A DNA stretch of 18,632 nt from Smittium mucronatum (taxonomy: Eukaryota; Kickxellomycota; Harpellomycetes; Harpellales; Legeriomycetaceae), in the NCBI GenBank assembly GCA_001953115.1, contig LSSL01001144.1:9165-27796 (forward strand), read 5' to 3'. The notes under the pieces are model-generated. The model saw nothing but the letters and a program-made list of their open reading frames with translations, made no database searches and was not told the DNA's origin. Both the position numbers and the translations under genes were made by a program. This document shows positions 1 to 8,896 of the stretch, one piece after another. The first letter of the stretch is position 1; every line of letters begins with the position of its first letter.

Positions 1-1620
1 TAAAGTCCGGCTAATCTTTCTATAAAAGATCTATATTGATCGGAATTATAGAATAAATATTAGAAATTTTCTAGAAGATTCTGTGTATCTGATTTTGGAT
101 AAAAATATAACTAAAAAATAATCTAATCATGGAAAATTATTAGGATTATTTTAAAAAGATTTAAAAATAAGAAGAAAAAAACTTAGAAGTCTTTTAAATT
201 TGAAATTTTCAAAAAAATGTAAAAGAAATTAAAGAGAAATCTCTACTGTTTAATCAAAAATGAACACTAAGATATTTACTGAATAAAAAAAAACTATTTT
301 TGCTTGTAAAATAACTTGAAATTCATATGACGCATGATTTTTTATCAATTTAGATTTAAGGAAAAATAGTAAAAAGGAAAAGAGAGAAAGAGAAAAAAAA
401 ACATAGAGTGAAGAACACCCCTTTGGTTTAGCTTATTTATTTTTATACTTATTTCAAATAACGAATTAATAAAATTTAGATATAAAAAAAAAAATTATTC
501 AAATAAAAAAAATTTAATGGGAGGAGATAGAATAAAATAATGATTTCTAATTTATCGTCTAGATAATTTGATTATATTAAAGCAAGTATACATTATAAGC
601 TTTAAAACTTCTTTTCCCAAGTATTATATTGGGGTGGGTGGGTTTGAAGCTAGAGTATGGAATCATAGTTTAGATGCTTATAATTTTTTTTTTAATATTA
701 TAAATTTTGATGGGTTACTTATGAGTTATTAAAAAAAATTGTAAATTTTATCTGAAAAGACTGGTTTAATTAGTTTTGAGTTTTCTATTAAATTTCATTG
801 ATTTTATTTTGCTTTTTAGAGTTTAGAAGTGTTATTATGTAGTTTTTATAGATTTTTCTGATATTTTTTGATTGGAAAATGAGGGTTTGAAGGTTTATTT
901 TATTTGTATTATTGGGTTTCAACTAATTTTAAATAGATCGGTGTGATATAGGTTGTAAATTTGATAATTTAAAACCTAACTGTAGTCTTTTTTCATGTTT
1001 AATCTGGTATTTTAATATTAAAGGGTTGAAGTTCAGTGGTTATTTCTTGTTTATTAGGTTTTATGTACCAGTATTAGATCGTTTAAGAATATCGAATTCG
1101 ATTTTTATTTAGTATGATTATAGTTTAAAGTTATTTGAAGACTGGAGTTCAGAGCTAAGTGGGTAGAGGTAACGTGGTTACATGGCGAGGAATTGTGGAT
1201 GCTTTAATTTTGTTTGGTATTTGAGTGATTAGATTTTTTTATTAAAAAAAAAAGTACATTGATATTATTTCTAGTTAAACTGATATTTAATGGGTCATAT
1301 TTTGGCACATATGACTCAGGGGCTTGATTTATTATAACTGTTCTTTCTAACACTAAAAAACCCTAGACAGCTTTTCTGGAAGAAACACCCATTCAAATAT
1401 GATAAAGGCCAATGTTCCTTCATTTTTCTTTATTTTTAGAAAAGCTTTTTTTTTCTTTTTCGGATTTTAAATACACAAGCTAGAATAAAATGAATAAAAG
1501 ACTACCAATACCCCATGTAAAAATCAACCATTTCTAAAACCAAATTTTGCGCCTATAAATAAATATTTTAAAAAACATCTGAAAAATATACATCCAATAA
1601 ATAAGTAAAAAAAAAACTAT
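1..1620. other. AT-rich DNA without a recognised gene
   Basis: No reading frame here shows family motifs or an extended lack of stops. Base composition changes along the stretch. About 520-1330 is rich in T and G on the + strand, whereas the DNA to its right is rich in A and C. The A-rich state is also typical of the LINE remnants in this window, so the T-rich block could be an old insertion in the opposite orientation. Reverse-strand translation of parts of it gave no recognisable motif. Short A and T runs are common. Confidence 0.5.
1291..1318. repeat. Short inverted repeat (hairpin)
   Basis: The arms gtcatat (1294-1300) and atatgac (1309-1315) are perfect reverse complements around an 8-base loop. 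The stem can extend outward to ten pairs if one G-T pair is allowed. It lies where the + strand changes from T/G-rich to A/C-rich. No function is known; a chance hairpin is possible in DNA this AT-rich. Confidence 0.4.
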
Positions 1621-1621
1621 A

Positions 1622-2380
1622 ATCATTAAAAAAACTAGAAAAACAAAAGAGTTAATAGGATCTTAGACTCCAAATCCAAATTAGCAAAATGTCACTTGGA
1701 AATTTACTAAAAAACGGAGATTTCATAAGACAATCTGGAGTCCTTGCTACCCAAAAAATCCATACCACTGATTGGGAATTCTAAAAGATCTGCTACTGAG
1801 GCCTTTAACTGGAGAATCACCCAAGGATTTCCAAAAACGACTGCAATTACAAATCATCTCACAATCATTTTCTGGAAACAAATCAAGACATATAAAATCA
1901 GGCGGGGAATACTTTAAATCAAATGAAAATAAAAATAAAATCAAACTTAATTCACATTCAGCCAAAGATAACAAGTTTCCATAAAAGGAAGAGCATCAAA
2001 TACTCAATATCACCAGAATTGGGAAATATATTGAGGATATTTCAAGAGAATTAAAAAAAATATCAAAAAAAACAACAACCAATATTCAGCTATTTTTTGT
2101 GCAGATAAATTAAATTCCACAGGATCCCTTCGGACTTGCACTCAGTCACGAGTAAAAATTAAAGCAGGAAACGGAAAAATCATTGTGTAAGATTACTGGA
2201 TTTGAAAATTTTGTCACTAGCGAAGCTCCAAAATCGGGCACCAAAACACCAATATTTTTTCAACCCCGATACCTTGAAAAAAATTGAGGTTGTAAGACAG
2301 TATTACTGAGAATATATACTCCTCAGAAAATAAATCTCAAAAAAGAAAAGCGCAAACCAAAAAAATTAATTTTAAAATAA
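1622..2380 (+). pseudogene. Decayed ORF1-like reading frame of a retroelement
   Basis: A single frame (codons starting at 1622) can be followed for about 250 codons with only seven internal stops: TAG at 1664 and 1682, TGA at 1769, TAA at 1982, 2111 and 2153, TGA at 2285. It ends at TAA 2378. Roughly twenty stops would be expected by chance. The best part is 2117-2281, which reads PFGLALSHE, then a Lys/Glu-rich stretch, then ITGFENFVTSEAPKSG and a Pro-containing segment ending FFQPRYLEK. A short Gly-hydrophobic strand followed by a helix-like stretch resembles the RRM-like fold of LINE ORF1 (gag) proteins, but no zinc knuckle is visible. The frame lies directly upstream of another LINE remnant. 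The ORF1 assignment is inference; that this is a mutated former coding frame is more secure. No start codon can be chosen. Confidence 0.45.
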
Positions 2381-2522
2381 ACTTAATAGCGAGAGAAAAC
2401 CATAATTAAGATAAAGCTAAAAACATCACGGAAAAAGATTTTATCAAATTCAAAAAAGCACTATTTTTTTTTTAAAAGATATTTATTTATAATATTCAAA
2501 TACTAGAAAAAACTAAAATAAA

Positions 2523-3351
2523 AATGCAGTAAAAGGAAAAAATAATTCAAATTTCATCCCACTCCCATTTGTCGCTCTTGATTCTCCGTACCAACTGGGA
2601 ATTGGTTCAAGGATCAAAATAGCACTAACTATAAAAAAAAATCCAGCTTCAGCAACCAAAGATTATATAAACAGAAAAAATTTAGAAATCACAGATCAAA
2701 CCTCAATAGCAAATAAATTTTAAAATGATGTCAGGGGAAAAGGGTTTAAAACCAAGAATGGTTGTAAAAATAAAAAAATAAAGTTTTCGAAAACAGAAAA
2801 AAAAAACTCCATAAGGCCGGATTCACCGTCAAACTTAATGAAAAGTTAATTGATGCTGAATCTACTTTCAGAAAGACTAATACAGCGGCCCAGTAATTTA
2901 AAAAGCCTATGGGTCCGTGAAATATTAAAAAATGTTTATTGAATTCCATTTTTCCAAAAAAAAGTCTCCAGTCCCAAATAGGAAGTACTTATTCACGCTC
3001 TAATCTACTAAAAATAAGAGAATAGAGAAACTGGCTGAGTCTTGAAGCCATTCAAGCCTCAAAGGATGAGGATCCTAAATATGCCTCACCAATATTCTGG
3101 AAGGATGAGTAGGAAAAGAAGCACTCACTCCTAGATATTAAACATATAAACGAGTACTTATTGAAGGTTATATTAAAAGTGGATGTATTGAAGTATTTGA
3201 GGAGTTTAATACTTCTTTAAGACTTTATCTTCAAATTGGATATCAAATAAGAGTGATAATACATTCCATTACACCCAAAATTGTAAAAAAGGCCAGTTTA
3301 TACAACAAGAAACCAACTGTAAGTTCATATCTCTTCAATTTAGAATTTTAA
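2523..3351 (+). pseudogene. ORF1-like pseudogene with a PYxxGIGSR motif
   Basis: The frame is open from 2523 to 2720 (66 codons, no ATG) and contains LPFVALDSPYQLGIGSR at 2562-2612. This same short segment recurs twice near 13.6-13.8 kb. After TAA 2721 the reading moves to another frame, which from 2813 includes KAGFTVKLNEKLIDAE and, near 3032-3106, WLSLEAIQASKDEDPKYASP and then FWKDE. That frame has stops at 2894, 2918, 3023 and near 3110. A third frame is open for 68 codons from 3145 to the final TAA at 3349 and includes RLYLQIGYQIRVIIHS. The family is not recognised. Its position just before an endonuclease remnant suggests a LINE ORF1 (RNA-binding gag-like protein). It is clearly broken: several stops and at least two frame changes. 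An unrelated multicopy gene is the alternative. Confidence 0.45.
2559..2620 (+). repeat. Three-copy motif, copy A
   Basis: This G+C-richer segment aligns with 13751-13813 (copy B) at about 37 of 50 positions and also resembles 13593-13651 (copy C). All three share a coding sense of the form PY-x-x-GI-G/V-S-R/K. Copy A stays open to 2720, beyond the point where B and C stop. Confidence 0.65.
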
Positions 3352-3404
3352 CTTACCCAAAAATATTTTTCTAAATAGTTAAATCTGAGATAGAACCGCT
3401 AATA

Positions 3405-4759
3405 ATGATGGATATGATTCTTAAAAGCTACATAGTACAGTGAAGAGCTAAAAGGCATTTTATTGAATAAATTAAGGCTACATACGTTGTCATGGTGTGG
3501 CACCAAACAAAACTAGGCTTCAAATTGAACACTGAGAAGTATAAAAAACACCGATAAAACTCCAGTTCTTCCTATGAGTTTCCTTCTACAAACTAGAGAT
3601 AAATATAATTATAAAGGGGGGTCTTAAAAAGAAAATAAGCTAAGATATCAGAAATAAAATTTAACGAAATATAGCCATAAGTCGGGAGATAGGGCTAAGA
3701 ATATTTTTTTCTATAGCTTAGATGGCCTTTGCGTCAGCAGAAATAAACTCAAGAGAACGTAATCGGACATATTACAATCCAGTAGGACTAAAATATTTAA
3801 GTTAAACAGCCCATTCGTCTTATCAACCATCACCATCCAAGATACACACCCGTGGAAAACCCAACTAATAAATTTTAATGTTTCTCTTTTAATTCTGAGA
3901 CTCGGATCCAAAAGAACACTTGTATGAGACAAATGATTCTTCCAGCTCAAGATGGGTAATAAAGAACAACCTTATGTCATTAGGGGGGACTTAGAGCACT
4001 CCTATCAAACAGGAGTCATAAAATTTCAAAGATACAGCGACATTAATGCATAAACCGAGACAGAGTGTAACATTCTGGAGGAATAAGGAAATACGAGTTC
4101 AAAAATACGATTTTACCACAAAGTGGATATTAATGAATAGAAAAACCAATAAAACATTATTATTCTGGAGCTATGAAAAAAATGGTGGGATATAATTATG
4201 TTTCGAATAATGGCGTGTACATTTTTCTATCTGAATGGCTCAATTGGAATTCTTGCAAGACTTGGGAATGGAGGCTTAACCAGAAATTTGTTCAAATGAT
4301 CGAAAAAAAAAGTGAAAGACTCTTAAAATCGATCTTTGTGCATCTGCAGCTAATTAAAAAAACAGATTATTGCTTCCGAGAGCAGGTCAAGCAATAACTT
4401 ACAACAAATTCTCTACTAAATTCATGACTAAAATCTGTCATATAAGTAAATCCACCGTCGATTCTAATCCTAACCATTTTGTGAAGGATAACCACAGAAA
4501 ATTTTCGTAAAGTTCTTGTTGCCCCATAATGAGTTACAAAAAAATGGTATCCAATACTATAAAAGCTTTATGTATTCCCTTCAACGAATATCAAAAATTC
4601 TTACCCCAGATGGAAGCTCCAAGAATGGAAGCCGTCGATAAATCTGATAAAAAACTAACTTAAATCACACAAAATATAATTTCAGAGATCATAAGATCAA
4701 ATAAAAGACGCAGCTACAGTTTATGTGTTAAAAAGTATCTTATTAGGGCTACAGAATAA
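3405..4759 (+). pseudogene. LINE ORF2 AP-endonuclease remnant
   Basis: Three frames give endonuclease-like pieces in order. At 3483-3515 the reading YVVMVWHQTKL resembles the segment around the catalytic Glu (usually QET) of APE-type LINE endonucleases; here HQT replaces it. A second frame runs from 3721 to 4044 with stops at 3760 and two near 3925-3936. It includes LINFNVSLLI, where LINEs usually have the NVYAP region, and PYVIRGDLEHS at 3970-4002, matching the GDFN motif with Asn changed to Glu. A third frame from 4445 (SKSTVDSNP, resembling the S-x-IDY region) continues to 4757 with only two internal stops and may include the linker toward the RT. Such enzymes nick target DNA to prime reverse transcription. 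The copy is dead: frameshifts, stops and altered active-site residues. The individual matches are short, so the call rests on their order and spacing. Confidence 0.5.
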
Positions 4760-6228
4760 AAAAACAGAACCAAATATATGCAGCCAAATAAACCTTGATA
4801 AATTTACAAAAACTTAAACTTATAATCAAAAATAAAATCTGGTTTGATATACTCCATAGCTGTTTACATAATTTTTTGCCATTATTCCCAAGCAGATACA
4901 AAAATTTAAGGTTAGAAGGATAAAATTTTTGAAACAAGTCCTGAAAAATAGAATTGAAAAAATACAACACATGAGAAATTTGTACATTTCTATCCCATCC
5001 CAGTTTAACAGGATCAAATTAGAAGCTATCATCAATGAAGTTATGTGAAGAAAAAGTCCATATTTTGGCAATTTCTACATCATGGCGCTCAATAATTAAA
5101 ATCCAGTGTTTCAAATTGTTAGAGATAAAGAAATCTGGCGACAATTAAGTTTATACCTTTGGCGCCCAAAAAATAAAGGGGAAAATTCAAATAAATTTTT
5201 GTGGGACCATAAGAAGAAGACCCAAGTATTTTAATAGTAAAAAAATAGCAATTATATTTATACTTGATAAAATGAATGAATTGTGAATTAAAAAAACTAT
5301 TTTATTCGTATTAAACAAAATTAAAACAAGCATTAAACGATACTGTAGCAAGATGAATTAAACATACATCGATGGATATAGTTTATGAGTCTACAGTTTA
5401 CATAAACATAGCTTCTCAACCAAAAAAAGAATTCATTTCTGGGGTAAAGCTCAAAAGAATGCTGCTTCAGGCTGTCTGTTGTTCCACAGAAACATTTAAA
5501 AGATAATATTTTTAAGCTAAAACTATGAATATATCCACATCATTTATAACAGAAATTTTGGGTATACAAAAAGATTAATTTCTAAAATTACCTTAGGTCC
5601 AGATGAATAGATAGTTTATTTGAGGGACCGAAGGTCACGAAAAAGATAATATAACCTAAAATATATCCAAAATTTTTTTTTTTCAATAAGTGCTAAAACT
5701 TTATAAATGACTGTTTGCAAAATGAGATAACTGGATATTCCTTTATTCATTTTATTCTGGATTATCCATTTATAATTTGAAACAAATATTATTTAACAAT
5801 AAAGCGAAATGTGGCCAGATTGGCCCGCCAAAAATCGATTTCGGAACCTCTGGTTTTTAAACAGTTTTCAACAAAAATAAAAATATTAAATGACAAAAAA
5901 ATCCTATCATTTTTAAGAATACCCCAATTTAATCAAAAATACTATTTGTTGAAAAGAATACTATATATAAAAATTTTATACCTGTTTATGTTACACAGGA
6001 CGTAATTTAGACAAAAAATTCGATCAAATAAATTCTAAATCTTGACCAAACTAAAAAGCTATTAAACTTGGTGAACCCAATTTTTCTGTTATTTTTTAAA
6101 AAAGTAAAAAGTATAAATTTCAGATATTCAAACATTTTCAACGAATATAAAATATTAAAAAAAAAACTTTAAAAAATTCGATATACACATTTCCATATCA
6201 TATATTAAATGAAAAATATATAATTAGT
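4760..6228. other. A-rich DNA, no recognised gene
   Basis: This stretch follows the endonuclease remnant and keeps the A-rich + strand, so the first part may be unrecognisable LINE DNA. RT motifs (PK...NWRPISL, FD, YxDD) were looked for in all + frames and not found. A 64-codon open frame at 5811-6005 has no family features and is within chance expectation. Confidence 0.5.
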
Positions 6229-6331
6229 CTACTATTCCTATTCCCCTTCCCCCTTAAACATTCACCATTCACCATCCCCTTCCGCTCTTTTCTCTACTAT
6301 CTATTATCTACTGATACAGCTTCTATATCCA
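6229..6331. other. C/T-rich tract
   Basis: About 100 bases of the + strand are nearly all pyrimidine with interspersed A, including runs of four and five C and a tandem cattcac-cattcac. It stands out because C is rare nearby. CT-rich tracts occur upstream of start sites in many fungal genes, but no convincing gene starts just downstream on either strand. Its role is unknown. Confidence 0.5.
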
Positions 6332-7548
6332 AAGACTTATTTTATTTATTATTTTGTAGATTTTTTATTAAATTAAATTATTCGATCCATTGAATAATGC
6401 ATAACTTTCAGCTTACGTACATTATATTGTGACTTTATTTGATATATGCGGATTGAATATGTTTTTTGATGGTTATAAATTTATTTAAATAAAATTAATA
6501 TAATATTTAATATTAAAAATTATTTAGCGATTTTAATAACTGCACAATAAGATACGATTTTCTTTTAAATTTATTGGGTCTACCTGCTATTATTCTAAGC
6601 CCAAGCAATATTATTTGAATTAATTTCGTTCTTTTTATAATAAAGAAATTAATAAAGATGAATTTGAAAATTTTTTTAAACAAAAAAGGATCAAGAGCAT
6701 TGCGCATCTTTCCGTGCTGAAATATTATTCTTTGCATAAATGGAATCGTTTTTTTCGAAAAAATCCTCAAAACATCGAGATTTATGAACACTAATGAGTT
6801 ATTGATAACCAATTATATTTGAAGTTCAAAATTTATTATTATATTATCTATAACTATATATGAACTCATTTCTGAATCATATTTTACATTTTGGAAATTT
6901 AATATATCGCTTTCAATGCTGAAATTTCGTTACATCATATTTTACCAAAATATGGGGAGTCCAAAAACGTTGGTGGGACGATTAGAACCAAAGATATATA
7001 CTAAAAAGAGAGATATATGTAAAACAAGTAATCCTTGGTAGATAGAGAATTTATAATTTATATAGCTAAAATTAGAGAACAGAAGAATTTTTTTTTCAGA
7101 TAAAGAGGCCAAAAAACTTAAAAAACTTGGAATATATATATATTTTGATTCAGTGCAAAACTCATACAAGATGTATAAATATTTTATGCTAGAATAAATG
7201 TAATATTGTAGAATGGATGCTAGAAAGGCAAAATTCGCATTGAAAAGCGTTGGGGGATGTTTTTATAATCAGTAGTTATATTACAAGCTGATATAATACG
7301 CAGAGGTAGTTTTATCATGTTTTTTGTATCATAGTTATATTACTGGATGGTATAAATATGCAGTAAAAGCCGGGCAAAACTTTCTAATCATGACAGGGGA
7401 GTGTTAGGTTTCCAAGTCGTCAATGATTTCTTAAGATACGTCAAGAAATTTTAATAAATCTACTGCGTTGAATTTTATATAATTTTCTTTAATGGTTTTA
7501 TTGAACGTCTAGAGTCAATTTTCAGTTAATGGGCGAAGAAAGGATTAA
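6332..7548. other. AT-rich DNA, no recognised gene
   Basis: Both strands were read. A 99-codon minus-strand frame (6513-6812) is rich in Ile, Phe and Lys, as expected of chance frames in this composition. A TA-rich microsatellite lies near 7133-7146. Nothing here could be assigned. Confidence 0.5.
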
Positions 7549-7749
7549 CCCATATACCAGTTTCCTTTGAGCAAAAATAGTTTTTTAAGATATTTTCAAC
7601 CAATTCCAATAATTTTTTTTAGAAATTTAAAAAACCTCTTTGGTGAAAAAAAATTGTATTTTGCAGATATATGTGGAAGTTTAGATGCCGCATATGCTTT
7701 CACTCAATCAGAATCTGATGAATTCTTGTCATACTCATCTGAGTCTTAG
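7549..7749 (+). CDS. Possible last exon of an unknown gene
   Basis: The frame is open from 7549 to TAG 7747-7749 and contains no ATG. Its C-terminal third is not low-complexity: KLYFADICGSLDAAYAFTQS is followed by an acidic, Ser-rich end (SESDEFLSYSSES). An AG at 7559-7560, preceded by ttaacccatatacc, could be a 3' splice site with ttaac as branch point, which would make 7561-7749 a terminal exon. No matching upstream exon was found. The family is not recognised and chance is a serious alternative. Confidence 0.22.
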   Translation, partial: PIYQFPLSKNSFLRYFQPIPIIFFRNLKNLFGEKKLYFADICGSLDAAYAFTQSESDEFLSYSSES

Positions 7750-8462
7750 CTATCTGGAAATTTTTGGATATTTTAATGCTCCTGTGATAAGATATAAAAA
7801 TAAAACGTAAACGGGGATTGCATAAAACTCAAAGATCTCGTAGTATCATGCTATTGTTATATTATCTTTATATGCTAATAATTGAGAAATTAATCTAGAA
7901 AATTTATTGTTAAAAGTGAGTCACTATTGACACACAAAAAATAAAAAATTCACACGTAATCGCATGCATAAAAGAAAAATAATACTACTAATAATAAATA
8001 GGATAAAACGTCATTTTTCAATACTTCTAATCGTGGAACTGCCAATAATTACCAAGTCCTGTATTTAAACAGAAATTTTTTCCTGGAATCAAAGATAATT
8101 ATGACTTTTTTGAAAATAAGACAACACCTTTATAGGAAATTTTGATACTTTTTTTTTTTTTTATCACAGAACTTTATTGTAGGATAAGGTCGAAAATTTG
8201 ATATTGTGCGAGTCAAAATCTTGTCTAAAAATAATAATCATTAATAAAAGATGGCTCTATTAAGAGTATTACTTTTTTTGAAAATTCAATAAATTTTATA
8301 CATTTATATTATTTACACTTTTTTCTTCTGTTCTATTTTTTTTAAAACGAAATAAAAACATAAAATAAAAACCCATAAAAAAAATCCTATGAAAAAAAAT
8401 ATCTTTAAAATACATATTAAGAACACCTTAGCTCGGCTATTTTCTAACTCACATATCAATTC
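7750..8462. other. AT-rich spacer with a 17-base T run
   Basis: No gene recognised. A T run of 17 bases lies at 8146-8162. It could be the complement of a poly(A) tail of an old minus-strand insertion, or simple slippage. A pyrimidine-rich stretch at about 8318-8342 lies 120 bases upstream of the candidate gene at 8463 and could belong to its promoter region. Confidence 0.45.
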
Positions 8463-8896
8463 ATGATGAACCCACAATTATATCACTTAGAACCCCGAAG
8501 AATGGAAATTTCAAACCAGAAACTCCAACATATACTTGTAGAAATGATCGCCAAATATTTGAAATTTATTTCCGATCAAATCTCTTATTTTGTTAAAGAC
8601 GTGGAGCCAGTAGTATGTTCTTATGATGCTACTAGATATTTTATAAAAAGCTTTAGATATTTGTGGAATCTATCTACCACTAAAGTATCGATCTCGATCT
8701 TAAATACTAAAATTTGTGCCTCGAATTTCAAATTTTTCGATATCCAAAAATAATAATTTTATTATAGGGGCACACTATGGCTATTGAAAAAGGTAGAAAT
8801 GATTTATTTATGACTGTAAACTCTGCCGAAATTGCAAGATACCCACCCTTTATTAATTTAAACTTAGATTCTAAATTAAATTTTAGTGCCATTTAA
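8463..8896 (+). CDS. Candidate two-exon gene, unknown protein (about 116 aa)
   Basis: Exon 1 (8463-8684) encodes 74 residues starting with two Met codons. An in-frame TAA at 8445-8447, with no AG between it and the ATG, supports this start. A GT at 8685 (gtatcg) and an AG at 8766-8767 (ttattatag) would define an 83-nt phase-0 intron, with atactaaaa at 8704-8712 as a possible branch site. Exon 2 (8768-8893, stop TAA 8894-8896) then continues in frame with GHTMAIEKGRNDLF and RYPPFINLNL. Both exons are near 31% G+C by hand count, the intron and flanks distinctly lower. Without splicing, exon 1 reads to TAA at 8751-8753 (96 codons). No signal peptide or membrane segment is visible; one Cys occurs in exon 1 (PVVCSYDATRYF). 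The family is not recognised. This is the only frame here that looks like an intact cellular gene, but the splice model is untested. Confidence 0.45.
8685..8767 (+). other. Predicted spliceosomal intron
   Basis: It begins gtatcg, ends ttattatag and contains a TACTAA-like sequence at 8705-8710. Removing it joins two frames in phase 0 and avoids the stop at 8751. The branch-like site lies nearly 60 bases from the acceptor, farther than is usual in short fungal introns, which weakens the model. Confidence 0.4.

Larger units (their letters stand above)
2523..4759 (+). mobile_element. LINE (non-LTR retrotransposon) remnant, 5' half only
   Basis: Two coding remnants lie in the order expected of a LINE: an ORF1-like part ending at TAA 3349-3351, then an AP-endonuclease-like part beginning about 50 bases later. 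The + strand is A-rich throughout, as in the better preserved element at the right of the window. No reverse transcriptase motif was found from 4760 to 6000. LINE copies usually lose the 5' end, so a copy keeping only its 5' half suggests a later deletion or replacement. No target-site duplication or tail could be identified. Confidence 0.5.

Noticed and set aside
628..650. G-rich ggggtgggtggg as a G-quadruplex
   Set aside because: Only three G runs, one too few for a standard quadruplex.
3711..3950. Minus-strand 79-codon frame
   Set aside because: It lies antisense to the endonuclease remnant, whose + frame gives ordered motifs.
5811..6005. 64-codon + frame; its cccgccaaaaatcg resembles cccgtcaaaaatcg near 13054
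   Set aside because: The match is about 14 bases and not extended by flanks, within chance in DNA of this composition; the frame has no family features.
6513..6812. 99-codon minus-strand frame with GLRIIAGRPNKFKRKS, faintly like a ribosomal protein S3 segment
   Set aside because: Only one short resemblance, no other S3 features, and a frame dominated by Ile, Phe and Lys as chance frames are here.
8146..8162. 17-base T run as the tail of a minus-strand retroelement
   Set aside because: No coding or SINE-like body was recognised on the minus strand next to it; simple slippage explains it.
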